Notes: a model not told the origin generated them from the sequence alone. Numbered from the stretch's first letter, positions 25,057-33,405 are shown. The stretch is DNA of 37,121 bases from an uncultured Oscillospiraceae bacterium (GCA_900540305.1 UQFL01000013.1:1-37121), one strand, 5' to 3'. Program-made: numbers and translations.

Positions 25057-26550
25057 TTATTCCGATTCAAAATACCAGTTTTCGATATTTATAAAACAGT
25101 CGTTAAGCGTGCCCTCAACATTTCCGTTCATTGCCTTTGTAAAGCAAATCATTCCTTTTCTGTAAAGCAGGGGAATGAACGGCATTTCATCGGAAAAGCT
25201 GATTAGGAAAGAACCAAGCTCTTCCTGTCCCTCGATATAAGAATTGTAGAGAGCGGCAGTCTGGCTTGTGTTGGTGTCTATACCGAAATGCGCAGTGCCG
25301 TTTTCATCAAAAAACGGGTAAAGAGACATATCGGGCGAAAGTTTTATTTCACCGATATACAGGCTGAACTGCTCTTTTTGAATCATATCGTAATATCTGT
25401 TGTTGTCGCTTTCCTCTGTGATTGATACGCTGAATCCCGCTTCCTCAAGCTGCTGTTTTATCAGCTTTGCGCAGGTTAGCCTCTCCGTGTTTGATGAATT
25501 GACAAGTATTGAAAGCGAAAGATTGCTCACTCCGCTTTTGGTTACAGCCTGTTTAGCGGCGTTAATATCGGCTTCTCTTTCAAAAAGCTCAGATTGGCTA
25601 AGCTCAAACTGCGGGTTGAAAACTCCCGTTGCAGGCTGAGCAAAATTTCCGTATGCGCTTTTTACAAGCGTGTTTCTGTTTATTGCAAGAGAAATTGCCT
25701 TTCTAATCTCTGCATTTGTTGTAATTCCGCTTTTATTATTTACGCCCATAAATACAAGATTATTCATATTCACAAGCTTTTTGTTTGCGCTCATTTTGCG
25801 AGATGTGTTGCTGCTCAAATCCCTGAAAGCAAAGCTTATGTTTCCTATGTTTACGGCGTTGTCTATTGAGTCTTCCGCCGCAATGTTCTCAAGGTGAATA
25901 GTTGTTATATAAGGATTAAAATTGTCAGTAACATTTGCTTTTAAAACAGGTTCGCCGTTTTCGTCTGCAAAATAATATCTTCCGTTTCCTACGGGATAAG
26001 TGCTGTCCTCAGAACTTACAATGGGGAAGTTGAGAAGGTTGTGAGCATACTGATTTGCTCTTTCAAGTTTAAACACTATTTCCGACTCGGATTTTACACT
26101 GCACGATTTTATGTCGGCAAGCTGTGCTCCCCAATAAGCAGATTCCTTGGCTTTGTTAAACGAATCCCTTACATCCGATGCTGTCAGAAGCGATCCGTCT
26201 GAAAATTTAAGCCCTGAAATTATACCCACTTCAAGTGTTTGAGAGTCAGTATATTCGTAGCTTGAAGCAATGTTGAGGCTCGCCTTGAAATTATCGTCAA
26301 GGTCAAAAAGACTTTCAAAAACAAGCTGTGCAAGTATTTGGTTGTTAAGCGTAACCGCCTCAAGCGGATTAAGGCTGTCCGATTGGGTGTAGCTTAGCTT
26401 AAATGTTGAATCGTCCTGCTGAATAACAGCCTCTTTTTCAACAACGGCGGGTGCGGTTGTAGTTTCGCCCGTGCCGCTGGTTGAGCAGGCTGTGAAAACT
26501 GATGCAACCGTTATTGCCGCCATTATAACCGCAATAATTCTTTTTGCCAT
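25057..26550 (-). CDS. Family-5 (peptide-type) ABC solute-binding lipoprotein
   Basis: The 497-residue protein has a lipoprotein signal peptide (MAKRIIAVIMAAITVASVFTAC), with the lipobox cysteine at about residue 22, and an SBP_bac_5 fold. The landmark ISGLKFSDGSLLTASDVRDS is the typical family-5 signature, and RKAISLAINRNTLV is the second. Such proteins capture peptides or other small solutes at the outer face of the membrane. No permease or ATPase gene is next to it. It starts two bases after the ymdB stop, with AGGAG inside the end of ymdB, so it is co-transcribed with ymdB. Confidence 0.92.
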   Translation of the reverse strand: MAKRIIAVIMAAITVASVFTACSTSGTGETTTAPAVVEKEAVIQQDDSTFKLSYTQSDSLNPLEAVTLNNQILAQLVFESLFDLDDNFKASLNIASSYEYTDSQTLEVGIISGLKFSDGSLLTASDVRDSFNKAKESAYWGAQLADIKSCSVKSESEIVFKLERANQYAHNLLNFPIVSSEDSTYPVGNGRYYFADENGEPVLKANVTDNFNPYITTIHLENIAAEDSIDNAVNIGNISFAFRDLSSNTSRKMSANKKLVNMNNLVFMGVNNKSGITTNAEIRKAISLAINRNTLVKSAYGNFAQPATGVFNPQFELSQSELFEREADINAAKQAVTKSGVSNLSLSILVNSSNTERLTCAKLIKQQLEEAGFSVSITEESDNNRYYDMIQKEQFSLYIGEIKLSPDMSLYPFFDENGTAHFGIDTNTSQTAALYNSYIEGQEELGSFLISFSDEMPFIPLLYRKGMICFTKAMNGNVEGTLNDCFINIENWYFESE

Positions 26551-26552
26551 TT

Positions 26553-27326
26553 TTATCTCCTGAATATTTCTGTGCTTATAGTTTTTCCGCTTTTATCGTC
26601 TGTTTCAAAGAAACATCCCTCAAGCGTACATTCTCCGTCCTCATTTATAAATCTAACAGGTAAAGATGTCCTTAGCTTCTTTATGGCGCATTCCGGCGCA
26701 ACTCCCAAAACGGATTGCAAAGGACCCGTCATGCCCAAATCGGTTATATAACCCGTGCCGTTAGGTAGAATTTGATTGTCAGAAGTCTGAACATGTGTGT
26801 GTGTTCCGAATATGGCGGAAACTCTGCCGTCAAGATAAAATCCGAGTGCTCTTTTTTCGCTTGAAGCCTCAGCGTGAAAATCAATTATAATGGTTTTTGC
26901 GCCCTCTTCTTTGGCTTTTTCAATCAGTTCGTCCGCCTTGTCAAAAGGGCTTGCAATCGGGTCAAGGTATACAATGCCTTGCAGGTTAATTATTGCCGCC
27001 TTTGTGTAGCCTTTGTCTATAATCACCATTCCCTTGCCTGGTGCGGAGGGGTGGTAGTTTGCAGGGCGGATAATATATTGAGTTTCGTCAAGATAGTCGC
27101 AAATCTCAGGTCTTTTAAGACTGTGATTTCCAAGCGTTATCACATCTGCTCCTGCGTCAAAAACCATTTTTGCCGATTTCGGGGTTATTCCGTTTCCAAC
27201 AGCGGAATTTTCAGCATTTACAATGGTCAAATCGGCTTTAAATTCTCTTTTTAAAGCCGGAAGTTTCTTTTGCAGATATTCGCATCCCTGAATGGATACA
27301 ACATCTCCTATTGCAAGTATTCTCAA
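26553..27326 (-). CDS. ymdB: YmdB-family metallophosphoesterase
   Basis: The 257-residue enzyme belongs to the TIGR00282/YmdB group, which hydrolyses 2',3'-cyclic nucleotides and affects RNase Y-dependent gene expression in Bacillus. Metal-binding motifs are visible: IGDVV at the N-terminus, VNAENS, TLGNHS, IDFHAEASSEK and GTHTHVQTSD. The start is a TTG at 27324-27326 with GGTG upstream. The usual GNHxW(D/N) segment reads GNHSLKR here. Length fits the family. Confidence 0.93.
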   Translation of the reverse strand: MRILAIGDVVSIQGCEYLQKKLPALKREFKADLTIVNAENSAVGNGITPKSAKMVFDAGADVITLGNHSLKRPEICDYLDETQYIIRPANYHPSAPGKGMVIIDKGYTKAAIINLQGIVYLDPIASPFDKADELIEKAKEEGAKTIIIDFHAEASSEKRALGFYLDGRVSAIFGTHTHVQTSDNQILPNGTGYITDLGMTGPLQSVLGVAPECAIKKLRTSLPVRFINEDGECTLEGCFFETDDKSGKTISTEIFRR

Positions 27327-27361
27327 ATTAACACCGTTTCTATATTTAATTACTTTCTATT

Positions 27362-27390
27362 ATTATACAATATAACACCATTAAAAACAA
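27362..27390 (-). promoter_or_regulatory. Probable promoter of the ymdB operon
   Basis: On the minus strand TATAAT (27362-27367) is preceded, after 17 bases, by TTGTTT (27385-27390), a fair -35 match. It is divergent from the tRNA-Gln promoter. Confidence 0.6.
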
Positions 27391-27467
27391 CAGCAGTGAA
27401 ATGGTTTGCCTAAATTTAACAATATTTTAATTATTTGCGAAAAGTTAAAATAATGTTGAAAAACCGC

Positions 27468-27495
27468 TTGACAAATCAAAATTATCGGGTATAAT
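27468..27495 (+). promoter_or_regulatory. Sigma-A promoter of tRNA-Gln
   Basis: TTGACA (27468-27473) and TATAAT (27490-27495) are 16 bases apart and end 22 bases before the mature tRNA. Confidence 0.88.
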
Positions 27496-27517
27496 AATAA
27501 ACGCATTAATTCAATAC

Positions 27518-27591
27518 AGAGGTATAGTGTAACGGTAACACACCGGACTCTGACTCCGTTATTTAAGGTTCGAATCCTTATACCTCTGCCA
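27518..27591 (+). tRNA. tRNA-Gln (anticodon CUG)
   Basis: The 74-base cloverleaf has a 7-bp acceptor stem (AGAGGTA with TACCTCT), a 4-bp D stem with AACGGTA loop, and the anticodon loop CTCTGAC with CTG at 27550-27552. The T arm is TAAGG-TTCGAAT-CCTTA, and CCA is encoded. The outermost anticodon-stem pair is a C/T mismatch; the other four pairs are sound. Confidence 0.95.
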
Positions 27592-27632
27592 AAAGAAACA
27601 GGAACACTTTTAAAGTGTTCCTGTTTCTTTTT
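27592..27632 (+). terminator. Terminator of tRNA-Gln
   Basis: A nearly perfect inverted repeat of 19 bases per arm (27592-27610 and 27612-27630) begins right after the CCA end and finishes in a T-run. It should end the tRNA transcript. Confidence 0.92.
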
Positions 27633-27644
27633 ATAAAATCGAAA

Positions 27645-27686
27645 AAAGGATTCGAAGAATCCTTTAACCGAGGGCATTTATGCCCG
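27645..27686. repeat. Two small inverted repeats after the tRNA terminator
   Basis: AAAGGATTC (27645-27653) pairs with GAATCCTTT (27657-27665), and GGGCA (27672-27676) pairs with TGCCC (27681-27685). The first resembles the T-arm of the adjacent tRNA with two short insertions. No gene or T-run is attached, so function is unknown; a decayed tRNA end or a mobile-element scar are possibilities. Confidence 0.5.
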
Positions 27687-27799
27687 AACGCTAAGTGTCA
27701 ATTGAATATAATATTCCAAAAATTCAACAAAATCGCAGACGCTTGACAGACATTATTTATATAAATTATAATGAAATTATCATAAAAGGAGGTATTATT

Positions 27800-28324
27800 A
27801 TGAATAAAACTGCAAAAAGAGCAATAGGTATATTAGTTATCTTATTATTGTGGGTATTTTTTATTTGTCAAGAAGAAATGGCTTTTTATGGAATTTACTC
27901 ATTAATAAGTTATAGTGTTCATGAAATATCAACTTTTATTCCTTATCTTTGCATATCTGCGATTTTCGTATGGCTTATTGTAACGATAATAAGAATGATA
28001 AAGAAACAATCTGATAATAAAGATAAAATTTTTGTAGTGGTTCTAATTGCTTTTTTAGTGATGCATATTGGATTTTTTTATAATCAATTTCAAACTGCCA
28101 CTATAACAACGGTTGTAACTGTTGAAAGTGTTGATTTACAAAAAGGAACTATTACAGTTTCAAATGAAACGGAATATGGCAATTACACAATCGAATTAGA
28201 TGCACCGGAATTAGTTATAAATATGGTGGAAACTAATGACCGTAAATATATTGTGACATACCAACATAAGTATGAAAATATTAATGATGGTAAGCTGTCT
28301 ACAATAAAGCTGCAACAGGAGTAG
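27800..28324 (+). CDS. Small membrane protein of unknown function
   Basis: I choose the ATG at 27800 because AAAGGAGG lies just upstream; earlier in-frame starts have no such site. The product of 174 residues has three hydrophobic segments (about 8-24, 38-62 and 76-92), then a soluble C-terminal domain of about 80 residues rich in beta-type sequence (TVESVDLQKGTITVSNETEY). I do not recognise a family. The domain after the third helix is predicted outside or inside depending on topology, which I cannot settle. It starts the AT-rich accessory stretch. Confidence 0.75.
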   Translation: MNKTAKRAIGILVILLLWVFFICQEEMAFYGIYSLISYSVHEISTFIPYLCISAIFVWLIVTIIRMIKKQSDNKDKIFVVVLIAFLVMHIGFFYNQFQTATITTVVTVESVDLQKGTITVSNETEYGNYTIELDAPELVINMVETNDRKYIVTYQHKYENINDGKLSTIKLQQE

Positions 28325-28460
28325 CTTAATAAATTGAGCAGAATGTGCGATGAATTAGTAGCGGTTCAAAATTAGGGAAAAAGTGCTTTTTACATTCTTT
28401 ATTTATTGTAATATTTTAAATTTAATATCGAACAAAATTACAAAATATTTATATAAATAA

Positions 28461-28489
28461 TTGTAATTCATATAAGTGCATTATATAAT
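28461..28489 (+). promoter_or_regulatory. Probable promoter of the paralogous membrane-protein pair
   Basis: TTGTAA (28461-28466) and TATAAT (28484-28489) are 17 bases apart, about 50 bases before the first gene of the pair. Confidence 0.6.
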
Positions 28490-28538
28490 GGGTTTGCAAT
28501 ATATTGGATAAAAATATTACATAAAAGAGAGCGGCAAT

Positions 28539-28967
28539 ATGAAAAATGAAGATTATAAATACAAGATTTGTTTTAGTTCCGGCGGAATTGTTATGCAGAT
28601 AATCGCATCGGCGATTTTTATTGCTGTTAGCATATGGCTTTATATGAATAATAACGGCGTTTTTATTTTTACATCTTTATTCGGTTTGATAATTACTGCG
28701 CTTACCCTCTATTCTTTATATGCCATTCTGTTTATTAAAGTTTATATTAACGAAAACGAGTTCACACATACAAAAGGCCCAGGTAATTCAAAAACTTATA
28801 AATACACTGATATACCAGAGGCGTGGATAAGTTCAGGCAGAGCAACAAGCGGGGCGAGTTATTATTATTTCAATTATAAAACCAAGGACGGAAAAGTTCA
28901 CAAATTTATGTTTTATTCGTATCAGAGTGAAGCAGCTGATTATTTGCTTGCAAGAATCAAGGGCTAA
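28539..28967 (+). CDS. Two-helix membrane protein with PH-like tail (first of a tandem pair)
   Basis: The 142-residue protein has two close membrane helices (about 14-33 and 39-65) and a soluble tail. The tail reads VYINENEFTHTKG, then YKYTDIPEAWISSG and YYYFNYKTKDGKVHKFMFYS, a strand pattern like bacterial PH-type domains (YcxB/YdbT-like). It is followed 13 bases later by a clear paralogue. GAGAGCGG lies upstream of the ATG. Function is unknown. Confidence 0.78.
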   Translation: MKNEDYKYKICFSSGGIVMQIIASAIFIAVSIWLYMNNNGVFIFTSLFGLIITALTLYSLYAILFIKVYINENEFTHTKGPGNSKTYKYTDIPEAWISSGRATSGASYYYFNYKTKDGKVHKFMFYSYQSEAADYLLARIKG

Positions 28968-28980
28968 GAGGTAGAAGACG

Positions 28981-29457
28981 ATGAATGATGAGTGGGATTA
29001 CAAGATAAGCGGTAAAACAAATAACACGCCAAGGCTTATTATTTTGTTTGTTATATCGGCTTTCTTTACCGCTTTAACGGTAAGTCAAATTATTACTTCT
29101 AAAAATCAATTTTCCATAGTGGCATTATTTTTCGGAGCAATAGCATTATCGTCAATATATTTGCTTGTAAAGTTAGCTTTAATATATTTTTGCGTTAAAG
29201 TCTACATAGGAAAAAACGGATTTTATTTTCAATCAAATCCGTTTGATGGAAGATATTATGAATACAATGAAATAAAAAGCTGCAGGGAAGAAATGAAAAC
29301 TTCACGCTCAAGTTTCGGTAATCAAAGTTCCCAGACGGCATACTTCTATTTCTTTTATTTTACTGATAAAGACGGTAAAACTCATAAAGTTCAGTTTGAT
29401 AAAGCAGTATATGAATATGAATTTAATGTTTTAATAGAGCGTTTGAACAAGAATTAA
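28981..29457 (+). CDS. Two-helix membrane protein with PH-like tail (second of a tandem pair)
   Basis: The 158-residue protein repeats the plan of the preceding gene: two helices (about 16-34 and 41-65), then VYIGKNGFYFQSN, YYEYNEIKSCREEM and YFFYFTDKDGKTHKVQF. The shared pattern KVYI-x-(E/K)NxF...YxYxxI...(Y/F)F-x-(Y/F)-x-(T/D)KDGK(V/T)HK points to duplication of an ancestral gene. A GAGGTAG site precedes the ATG. Function is unknown. Confidence 0.78.
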   Translation: MNDEWDYKISGKTNNTPRLIILFVISAFFTALTVSQIITSKNQFSIVALFFGAIALSSIYLLVKLALIYFCVKVYIGKNGFYFQSNPFDGRYYEYNEIKSCREEMKTSRSSFGNQSSQTAYFYFFYFTDKDGKTHKVQFDKAVYEYEFNVLIERLNKN

Positions 29458-29638
29458 ATTAATTTAATTCTTCAGTTATTGAAAATTGTAATTTACATTA
29501 TAGAATTTTATTTCTTTGCAAGAAAAAAGAACACCTTCCCCGCCTCCTAATAAGAAAACATGAGATAGTCCAGTAAAATCAATGTTTTCAGAGGCAAGGA
29601 ACACGATGTGAAGTCAAAAAATCAAATACTGGCAGGAT

Positions 29639-29672
29639 AAAGGGTGCTGATGTGAAATATCAGCACCCTTTT
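29639..29672 (+). terminator. Terminator-like hairpin at the element edge
   Basis: A 13-bp stem (29639-29651 with 29659-29671) with a seven-base loop ends in TTTT. It follows the stop of the gene remnant at once. Confidence 0.75.
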
Positions 29673-29680
29673 CCTGTCCC

Positions 29681-29710
29681 AAACGCCATAGGGAATCCTA
29701 TGGCGTTTTT
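29681..29710 (+). terminator. Second terminator at the element edge
   Basis: CGCCATAGG (29684-29692) pairs with CCTATGGCG (29697-29705) around a four-base loop, extended by AAA/TTT and followed by a T-run. With the previous hairpin it forms a double barrier against transcription entering the element. Confidence 0.85.
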
Positions 29711-29891
29711 ACTTTCCATCAAGTACACGGAAAACTGTATTGAAAGGGGTGAGAAATCGAAGGTATTTCTTCATGTAGGAAATGCAAATCAAGTGTCCAT
29801 AGGTTTTCCCACATGGAGAAGCAAGTGGGCACAGAATTGAATTTTTTCCGAAAACGAACACTTTTCCAGACCGCCGGAGGGAGGTGAGATT

Positions 29892-30791
29892 ATGGCGGTA
29901 TTTCGCATTGAGAAAACCCGCGACTACACGGTGATGGCAAACCATCATCTGCGGAACACGGCACTGTCGCTGAAAGCGAAGGGGCTGCTGTCCCTCATGC
30001 TATCCTTGCCGGAGGATTGGGACTACACCACCAAAGGTCTTGCGCGGATATGCCGGGATGGAGTGGACAGCATTTGTGCTACGGTCCGGGAGCTGGAGGA
30101 TGCGGGATACATTATCCGTGAAAGAGTCCGCAACGCCAACGGGCGGCTCGGCAGCATCGAGTACACGATTTTGGAGCAGCCCAGGCCGCCGGAACCTAAA
30201 CCGGGAAAACCTGAACGGGAAAATCCAGTTCAGGTAAAACCAGTCTTGGATTCTCCTGTCTTGGGAAAACCTGAACAGGAAAAACCCGCACAATTAAATA
30301 CTAAAGGATCAAGTAACCAAATATCAAATACTGATTCATCAAGTACGGAAGGATCAAATCCTATCCAATCAAGTCCCCAAACCCCCGCAGAGACCAAACG
30401 AACCGGACGGGACTGGATGCGGGAGCGAGAGAGCTATCGGGAACTGATTTTGGAGAATATCGAGTATGACTATCTATGCCGGGATGACCGGCTGGATCGG
30501 GATATGCTGAATGAACTGGTGGAACTCATGGTGGATACCGTCTGTTCCCGCAGGGAAACGATCCGCATTGCCGGGGACGACTATCCGGCGGAGGTGGTCA
30601 AATCCCGGTTCCTGAAGCTGAACAGTTCTCACATTGAGTATGTGTTGGACCGTATGCGGGAGAACACCACCTATGTCCGCAACATCAAGAAATATCTGCT
30701 GGCTGCCCTGTATAACGCCCCGGCCACCATCGACAGCTACTATGCGTCCCTGGTGAACCATGACCTGTACGGCAGCGGAGAAAGGAGATGA
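29892..30791 (+). CDS. Helix-turn-helix / DUF6017 replication-initiation-type protein of the element
   Basis: The 299-residue protein has an N-terminal winged-helix domain (about 1-95; KGLLSLMLSLPEDWDYTTKG, GLARICRDGVDSICATVREL, then GYIIRERVRN). A proline-rich linker with repeated GKPE/EKP units and a Ser/Thr/Asn-rich stretch follows (about 97-165). The C-terminal DUF6017 domain runs from about 170 (RESYRELILENIEYDYLCRDDR to KKYLLAALYNAP). Proteins of this layout open Tn1549-like elements and are thought to act in replication or maintenance of the circular form. A strong GGAGG precedes the ATG. Confidence 0.88.
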   Translation: MAVFRIEKTRDYTVMANHHLRNTALSLKAKGLLSLMLSLPEDWDYTTKGLARICRDGVDSICATVRELEDAGYIIRERVRNANGRLGSIEYTILEQPRPPEPKPGKPERENPVQVKPVLDSPVLGKPEQEKPAQLNTKGSSNQISNTDSSSTEGSNPIQSSPQTPAETKRTGRDWMRERESYRELILENIEYDYLCRDDRLDRDMLNELVELMVDTVCSRRETIRIAGDDYPAEVVKSRFLKLNSSHIEYVLDRMRENTTYVRNIKKYLLAALYNAPATIDSYYASLVNHDLYGSGERR

Positions 30792-30797
30792 TAGGTC

Positions 30798-31286
30798 ATG
30801 CAGGAAGAAGTCACCCAGCGCACCATTGCCCTCTGTGTGGAGGCCACCAAACTCTCCGCCGGGATGCTGCAGCAGGCCATGAAAAAAGTGCTGGACGAGA
30901 TGCAGAAAGGAGTGACCGGCCATAAGACCAAGCTGCACCACGGAAAGCAGACCCTCCGGCAGCTGATGAAGCACAACACCGGCGTTTCCAACATCGAGAT
31001 CACCGACCGGAACATCCGGGCCTTTTCCGCCACCGCCAAGAAGTACGGCATTGACTTTGCTCTGAAAAAGGATACCAGCGGCGAGATACCCCGCTACCTG
31101 GTGTTCTTCAAGGGCCGGGATGCCGACGTTATCACGGCGGCGTTCCGGGAGTTCTCCGCAAAGAACCTGGAGAAAGAGAAAAAGCCCTCCATCCGCAAGG
31201 AACTGGAGCAGGCAAAGCAGCAGGCCAAAGCCCAGCACCGCCAGCGGGAGAAGGTCAAGACCAAAGACCGGGGTGTGGAATTATGA
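30798..31286 (+). CDS. PcfB family (DUF3801) conjugation protein
   Basis: The 162-residue protein is PcfB-like: QEEVTQRTIALCVEATKLSAG at the N-terminus, a central FSATAKKYGIDFALKKD and YLVFFKGRDADVITAAF, and a highly charged helical C-terminus rich in Lys, Glu and Gln. PcfB helps the relaxosome dock at the coupling protein. Its stop codon overlaps the start of the virD4-like gene (ATGA), as expected for translational coupling of these partners. Confidence 0.92.
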   Translation: MQEEVTQRTIALCVEATKLSAGMLQQAMKKVLDEMQKGVTGHKTKLHHGKQTLRQLMKHNTGVSNIEITDRNIRAFSATAKKYGIDFALKKDTSGEIPRYLVFFKGRDADVITAAFREFSAKNLEKEKKPSIRKELEQAKQQAKAQHRQREKVKTKDRGVEL

Positions 31287-33145
31287 CGGTTGACTGGAAG
31301 AAAAAGCTGCTCCCCAACCTCCCGTATCTGCTGTTTGTCTATCTATTTGACAAGCTCTGCCAGGCGGTGCGCCTTGCGCCCGGCCTTGACGCCTCTGAAA
31401 AGCTCCTGCATTTAAGCCAGGGCTTTACGGAGGCGTTTTCTTCTGGGCTGCTCAGCCTATATCCACCGGACCTGCTGGTGGGTATCGCCGGAGCGGTCAT
31501 CGTCCGGCTGGCGGTGTACGCCAAAGGGAAAAACGCCCGCAAATACCGCAAGGGCATCGAGTACGGCAGCGCACGATGGGGCACGGCGGCCGATATTGCC
31601 CCCTATGTCGATCCGGTCCCCGACTGGAACATCCCTCTGACCCAGACGGAAAAACTCACCATGTCCAGCCGACCGAAAAATCCCAAGTACGCCCGGAACA
31701 AAAACATCCTGGTCATCGGTGGCAGCGGCAGCGGCAAGACCCGTTTCTTCGTCAAACCCTCCCTCATGCAGATGCACAGTTCCTATGTGGTTACCGATCC
31801 CAAAGGACAGCTTTTGTCCGAGGTGGGGACCATGCTGCGCCGGGGCGCCCCCAAGTTGGACGAGAACGGAAAGCCAATGCGAGATGCCCGCGGGAAGGTC
31901 ATCTATGAGCCGTACCGCATCAAGGTCCTCAACACCATCAACTTCAAAAAGAGCATGAAATACAACCCCTTCGCCTATATCCGGTCAGAGAAAGACATCC
32001 TCAAATTGGTCAATGTCATCATCGCCAACACCAAAGGCGACGGAGAAAAATCCTCCGAAGACTTTTGGGTCAAGGCCGAGCGGCTTTTGTACTGCGCCCT
32101 GATCGGGTACATCTGGTACGAGGCGGGGCCGGAGGAAAAGAACTTTCTCACGCTGCTGGAGCTCATCAACGCATCGGAGGCCAGAGAGGATGACGAGGAA
32201 TTTCAGAGCCCTGTTGACTTGCTCTTTGCCAAGCTGGAGAAGGAGCACCCGGACCACTTCGCTGTGAAGCAGTACCGCAAATTCAAGCTGGCTGCCGGCA
32301 AGACCCTGAAATCCATCCTGATTAGCTGCGGCGCCCGCCTTGCTCCCTTCGATATTGCGGAGCTGCGGGAAATCATGTCGGACGATGAACTGGAGCTGGA
32401 CACCCTGGGTGACCGAAAAACGGCGCTGTTCCTCATCATGAGCGACACGGACACCACCTTTAACTTTGTTATCGCCATGCTGCAAAGCCAGCTATTCAAC
32501 CTCCTTTGCGACAAGGCGGACGATGTGTACGGAGGCAGGCTGCCCGTCCATGTGCGGTGCCTGCTGGACGAGTTCGCCAATATCGGGCAGATACCCAACT
32601 TTGACAAGCTGATCGCCACCATCCGGAGCCGGGAAATCTCGGCTTCTATTATTTTGCAGTCCCAAAGCCAGTTAAAGACCATCTACAAGGACGCCGCAGA
32701 TACCATTGTGGGCAACTGCGACACCACCTTGTTTTTGGGAGGCAAGGAGAAATCCACCCTGAAAGAAATCTCGGAGCTGCTGGGCAAGGAGACCATCGAC
32801 ATCTTCAATCAATCCGAGAACCGGGGCAGCCAGGTTTCCCACGGCCTCAACTATCAGAAATTAGGAAAGGAGCTGATGACCCAGGACGAGATCGCGGTGA
32901 TGGACGGAGGCAAGTGTATCTTGCAGCTTCGAGGGGTGCGGCCGTTTTTCAGCGACAAGTTTGATATAACGAAGCATCCCCGCTACAAGTACCTTGCCGA
33001 CGCCGATAAGAAAAACACCTTTGACATTGAACGGTACATGAAACGCAGACCGGCCATTGTGAAGCCGGACGAGCCTTTCGATCTGTACGAATTGAAAGCG
33101 ACCGACCTTCAACCCGACAATTCAACTGAACGAAAGGAAATGTGA
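31283..33145 (+). CDS. VirD4-like conjugal transfer coupling protein
   Basis: The 620-residue T4SS coupling ATPase links the relaxosome to the secretion channel. Hydrophobic N-terminal segments (about 12-25 and 58-80) anchor it. Walker A is GGSGSGKT (146-153) and Walker B is LLDEFAN (about 427-433). Other family landmarks are VVTDPKGQLLSEVG, ALFLIMSDTDTTFNFV, SREISASIILQSQSQL and ILQLRGVRPFFSDKFDI. It resembles the CD1115-type VirD4 of Clostridia elements and appears full length and intact. Confidence 0.95.
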   Translation: MTVDWKKKLLPNLPYLLFVYLFDKLCQAVRLAPGLDASEKLLHLSQGFTEAFSSGLLSLYPPDLLVGIAGAVIVRLAVYAKGKNARKYRKGIEYGSARWGTAADIAPYVDPVPDWNIPLTQTEKLTMSSRPKNPKYARNKNILVIGGSGSGKTRFFVKPSLMQMHSSYVVTDPKGQLLSEVGTMLRRGAPKLDENGKPMRDARGKVIYEPYRIKVLNTINFKKSMKYNPFAYIRSEKDILKLVNVIIANTKGDGEKSSEDFWVKAERLLYCALIGYIWYEAGPEEKNFLTLLELINASEAREDDEEFQSPVDLLFAKLEKEHPDHFAVKQYRKFKLAAGKTLKSILISCGARLAPFDIAELREIMSDDELELDTLGDRKTALFLIMSDTDTTFNFVIAMLQSQLFNLLCDKADDVYGGRLPVHVRCLLDEFANIGQIPNFDKLIATIRSREISASIILQSQSQLKTIYKDAADTIVGNCDTTLFLGGKEKSTLKEISELLGKETIDIFNQSENRGSQVSHGLNYQKLGKELMTQDEIAVMDGGKCILQLRGVRPFFSDKFDITKHPRYKYLADADKKNTFDIERYMKRRPAIVKPDEPFDLYELKATDLQPDNSTERKEM

Positions 33146-33147
33146 AT

Positions 33148-33288
33148 ATGAGCTTTTTTACTAACGCTATCGACGTTTTGCAGACTTTGGTGATTGCCCT
33201 GGGCGGCGGCCTGTGCGTGTGGGGCGGCATCAACCTTCTGGAAGGTTACGGCCAGGACAACCCTGCCTCCAATGCTCATGTGCGGTAA
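33148..33288 (+). pseudogene. Truncated Maff2 family membrane protein
   Basis: An ATG two bases after the virD4-like stop opens a 46-residue frame whose first 40 residues match the Maff2 start (MSFFTNAIDVLQTLVIALGG, then INLLEGYGQDNP). Maff2 proteins are about 70 residues and continue into a second glycine-rich helix; here the frame changes to ASNAHVR and stops. The break falls near 33265, where base composition shifts from GC-rich to AT-rich, so an insertion or recombination removed the rest. Confidence 0.85.
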
Positions 33289-33364
33289 AGTAACACAATA
33301 ATTTGATAGGCAACCGCCCCTATTCCGTAATTTGAAAGACCGGCTATAAAAAGTTGTATCCGTA

Positions 33365-33373
33365 TGGTATAAT
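33365..33373 (+). promoter_or_regulatory. Extended -10 promoter of the XRE regulator
   Basis: TGGTATAAT is an extended -10 box (TG-N-TATAAT) located 33 bases before the XRE-type gene. No good -35 box is visible. It drives the AT-rich cargo pair. Confidence 0.55.
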
Positions 33374-33405
33374 AAAAACAAAAAATATCAAGGTGGTAAA
33401 CGCTT

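Larger units (their letters stand above)
29458..29891. other. Gene-free junction between chromosome and mobile element
   Basis: This 434-base stretch holds the change from AT-rich chromosomal sequence to element DNA. An open frame of about 20 codons without start (about 29571-29640, ending VKSKNQILAG and stop) runs straight into a terminator and looks like the tail of a lost gene. Two hairpins follow, listed separately. From about 29790 to 29891 there is a leader ending in GGAGGGAGGTGAG before the DUF6017 gene. I see no convincing protein gene. Confidence 0.6.

Noticed and set aside
29652..29840. 62-codon frame at the element edge
   Set aside because: It starts inside one terminator hairpin and runs through the next; no ribosome-binding site.
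30474..31238. Long open frame on the minus strand opposite the DUF6017 and pcfB genes
   Set aside because: It is antisense to two well-supported genes in GC-rich DNA, where long spurious frames are common, and it has no recognisable domain or ribosome-binding site.
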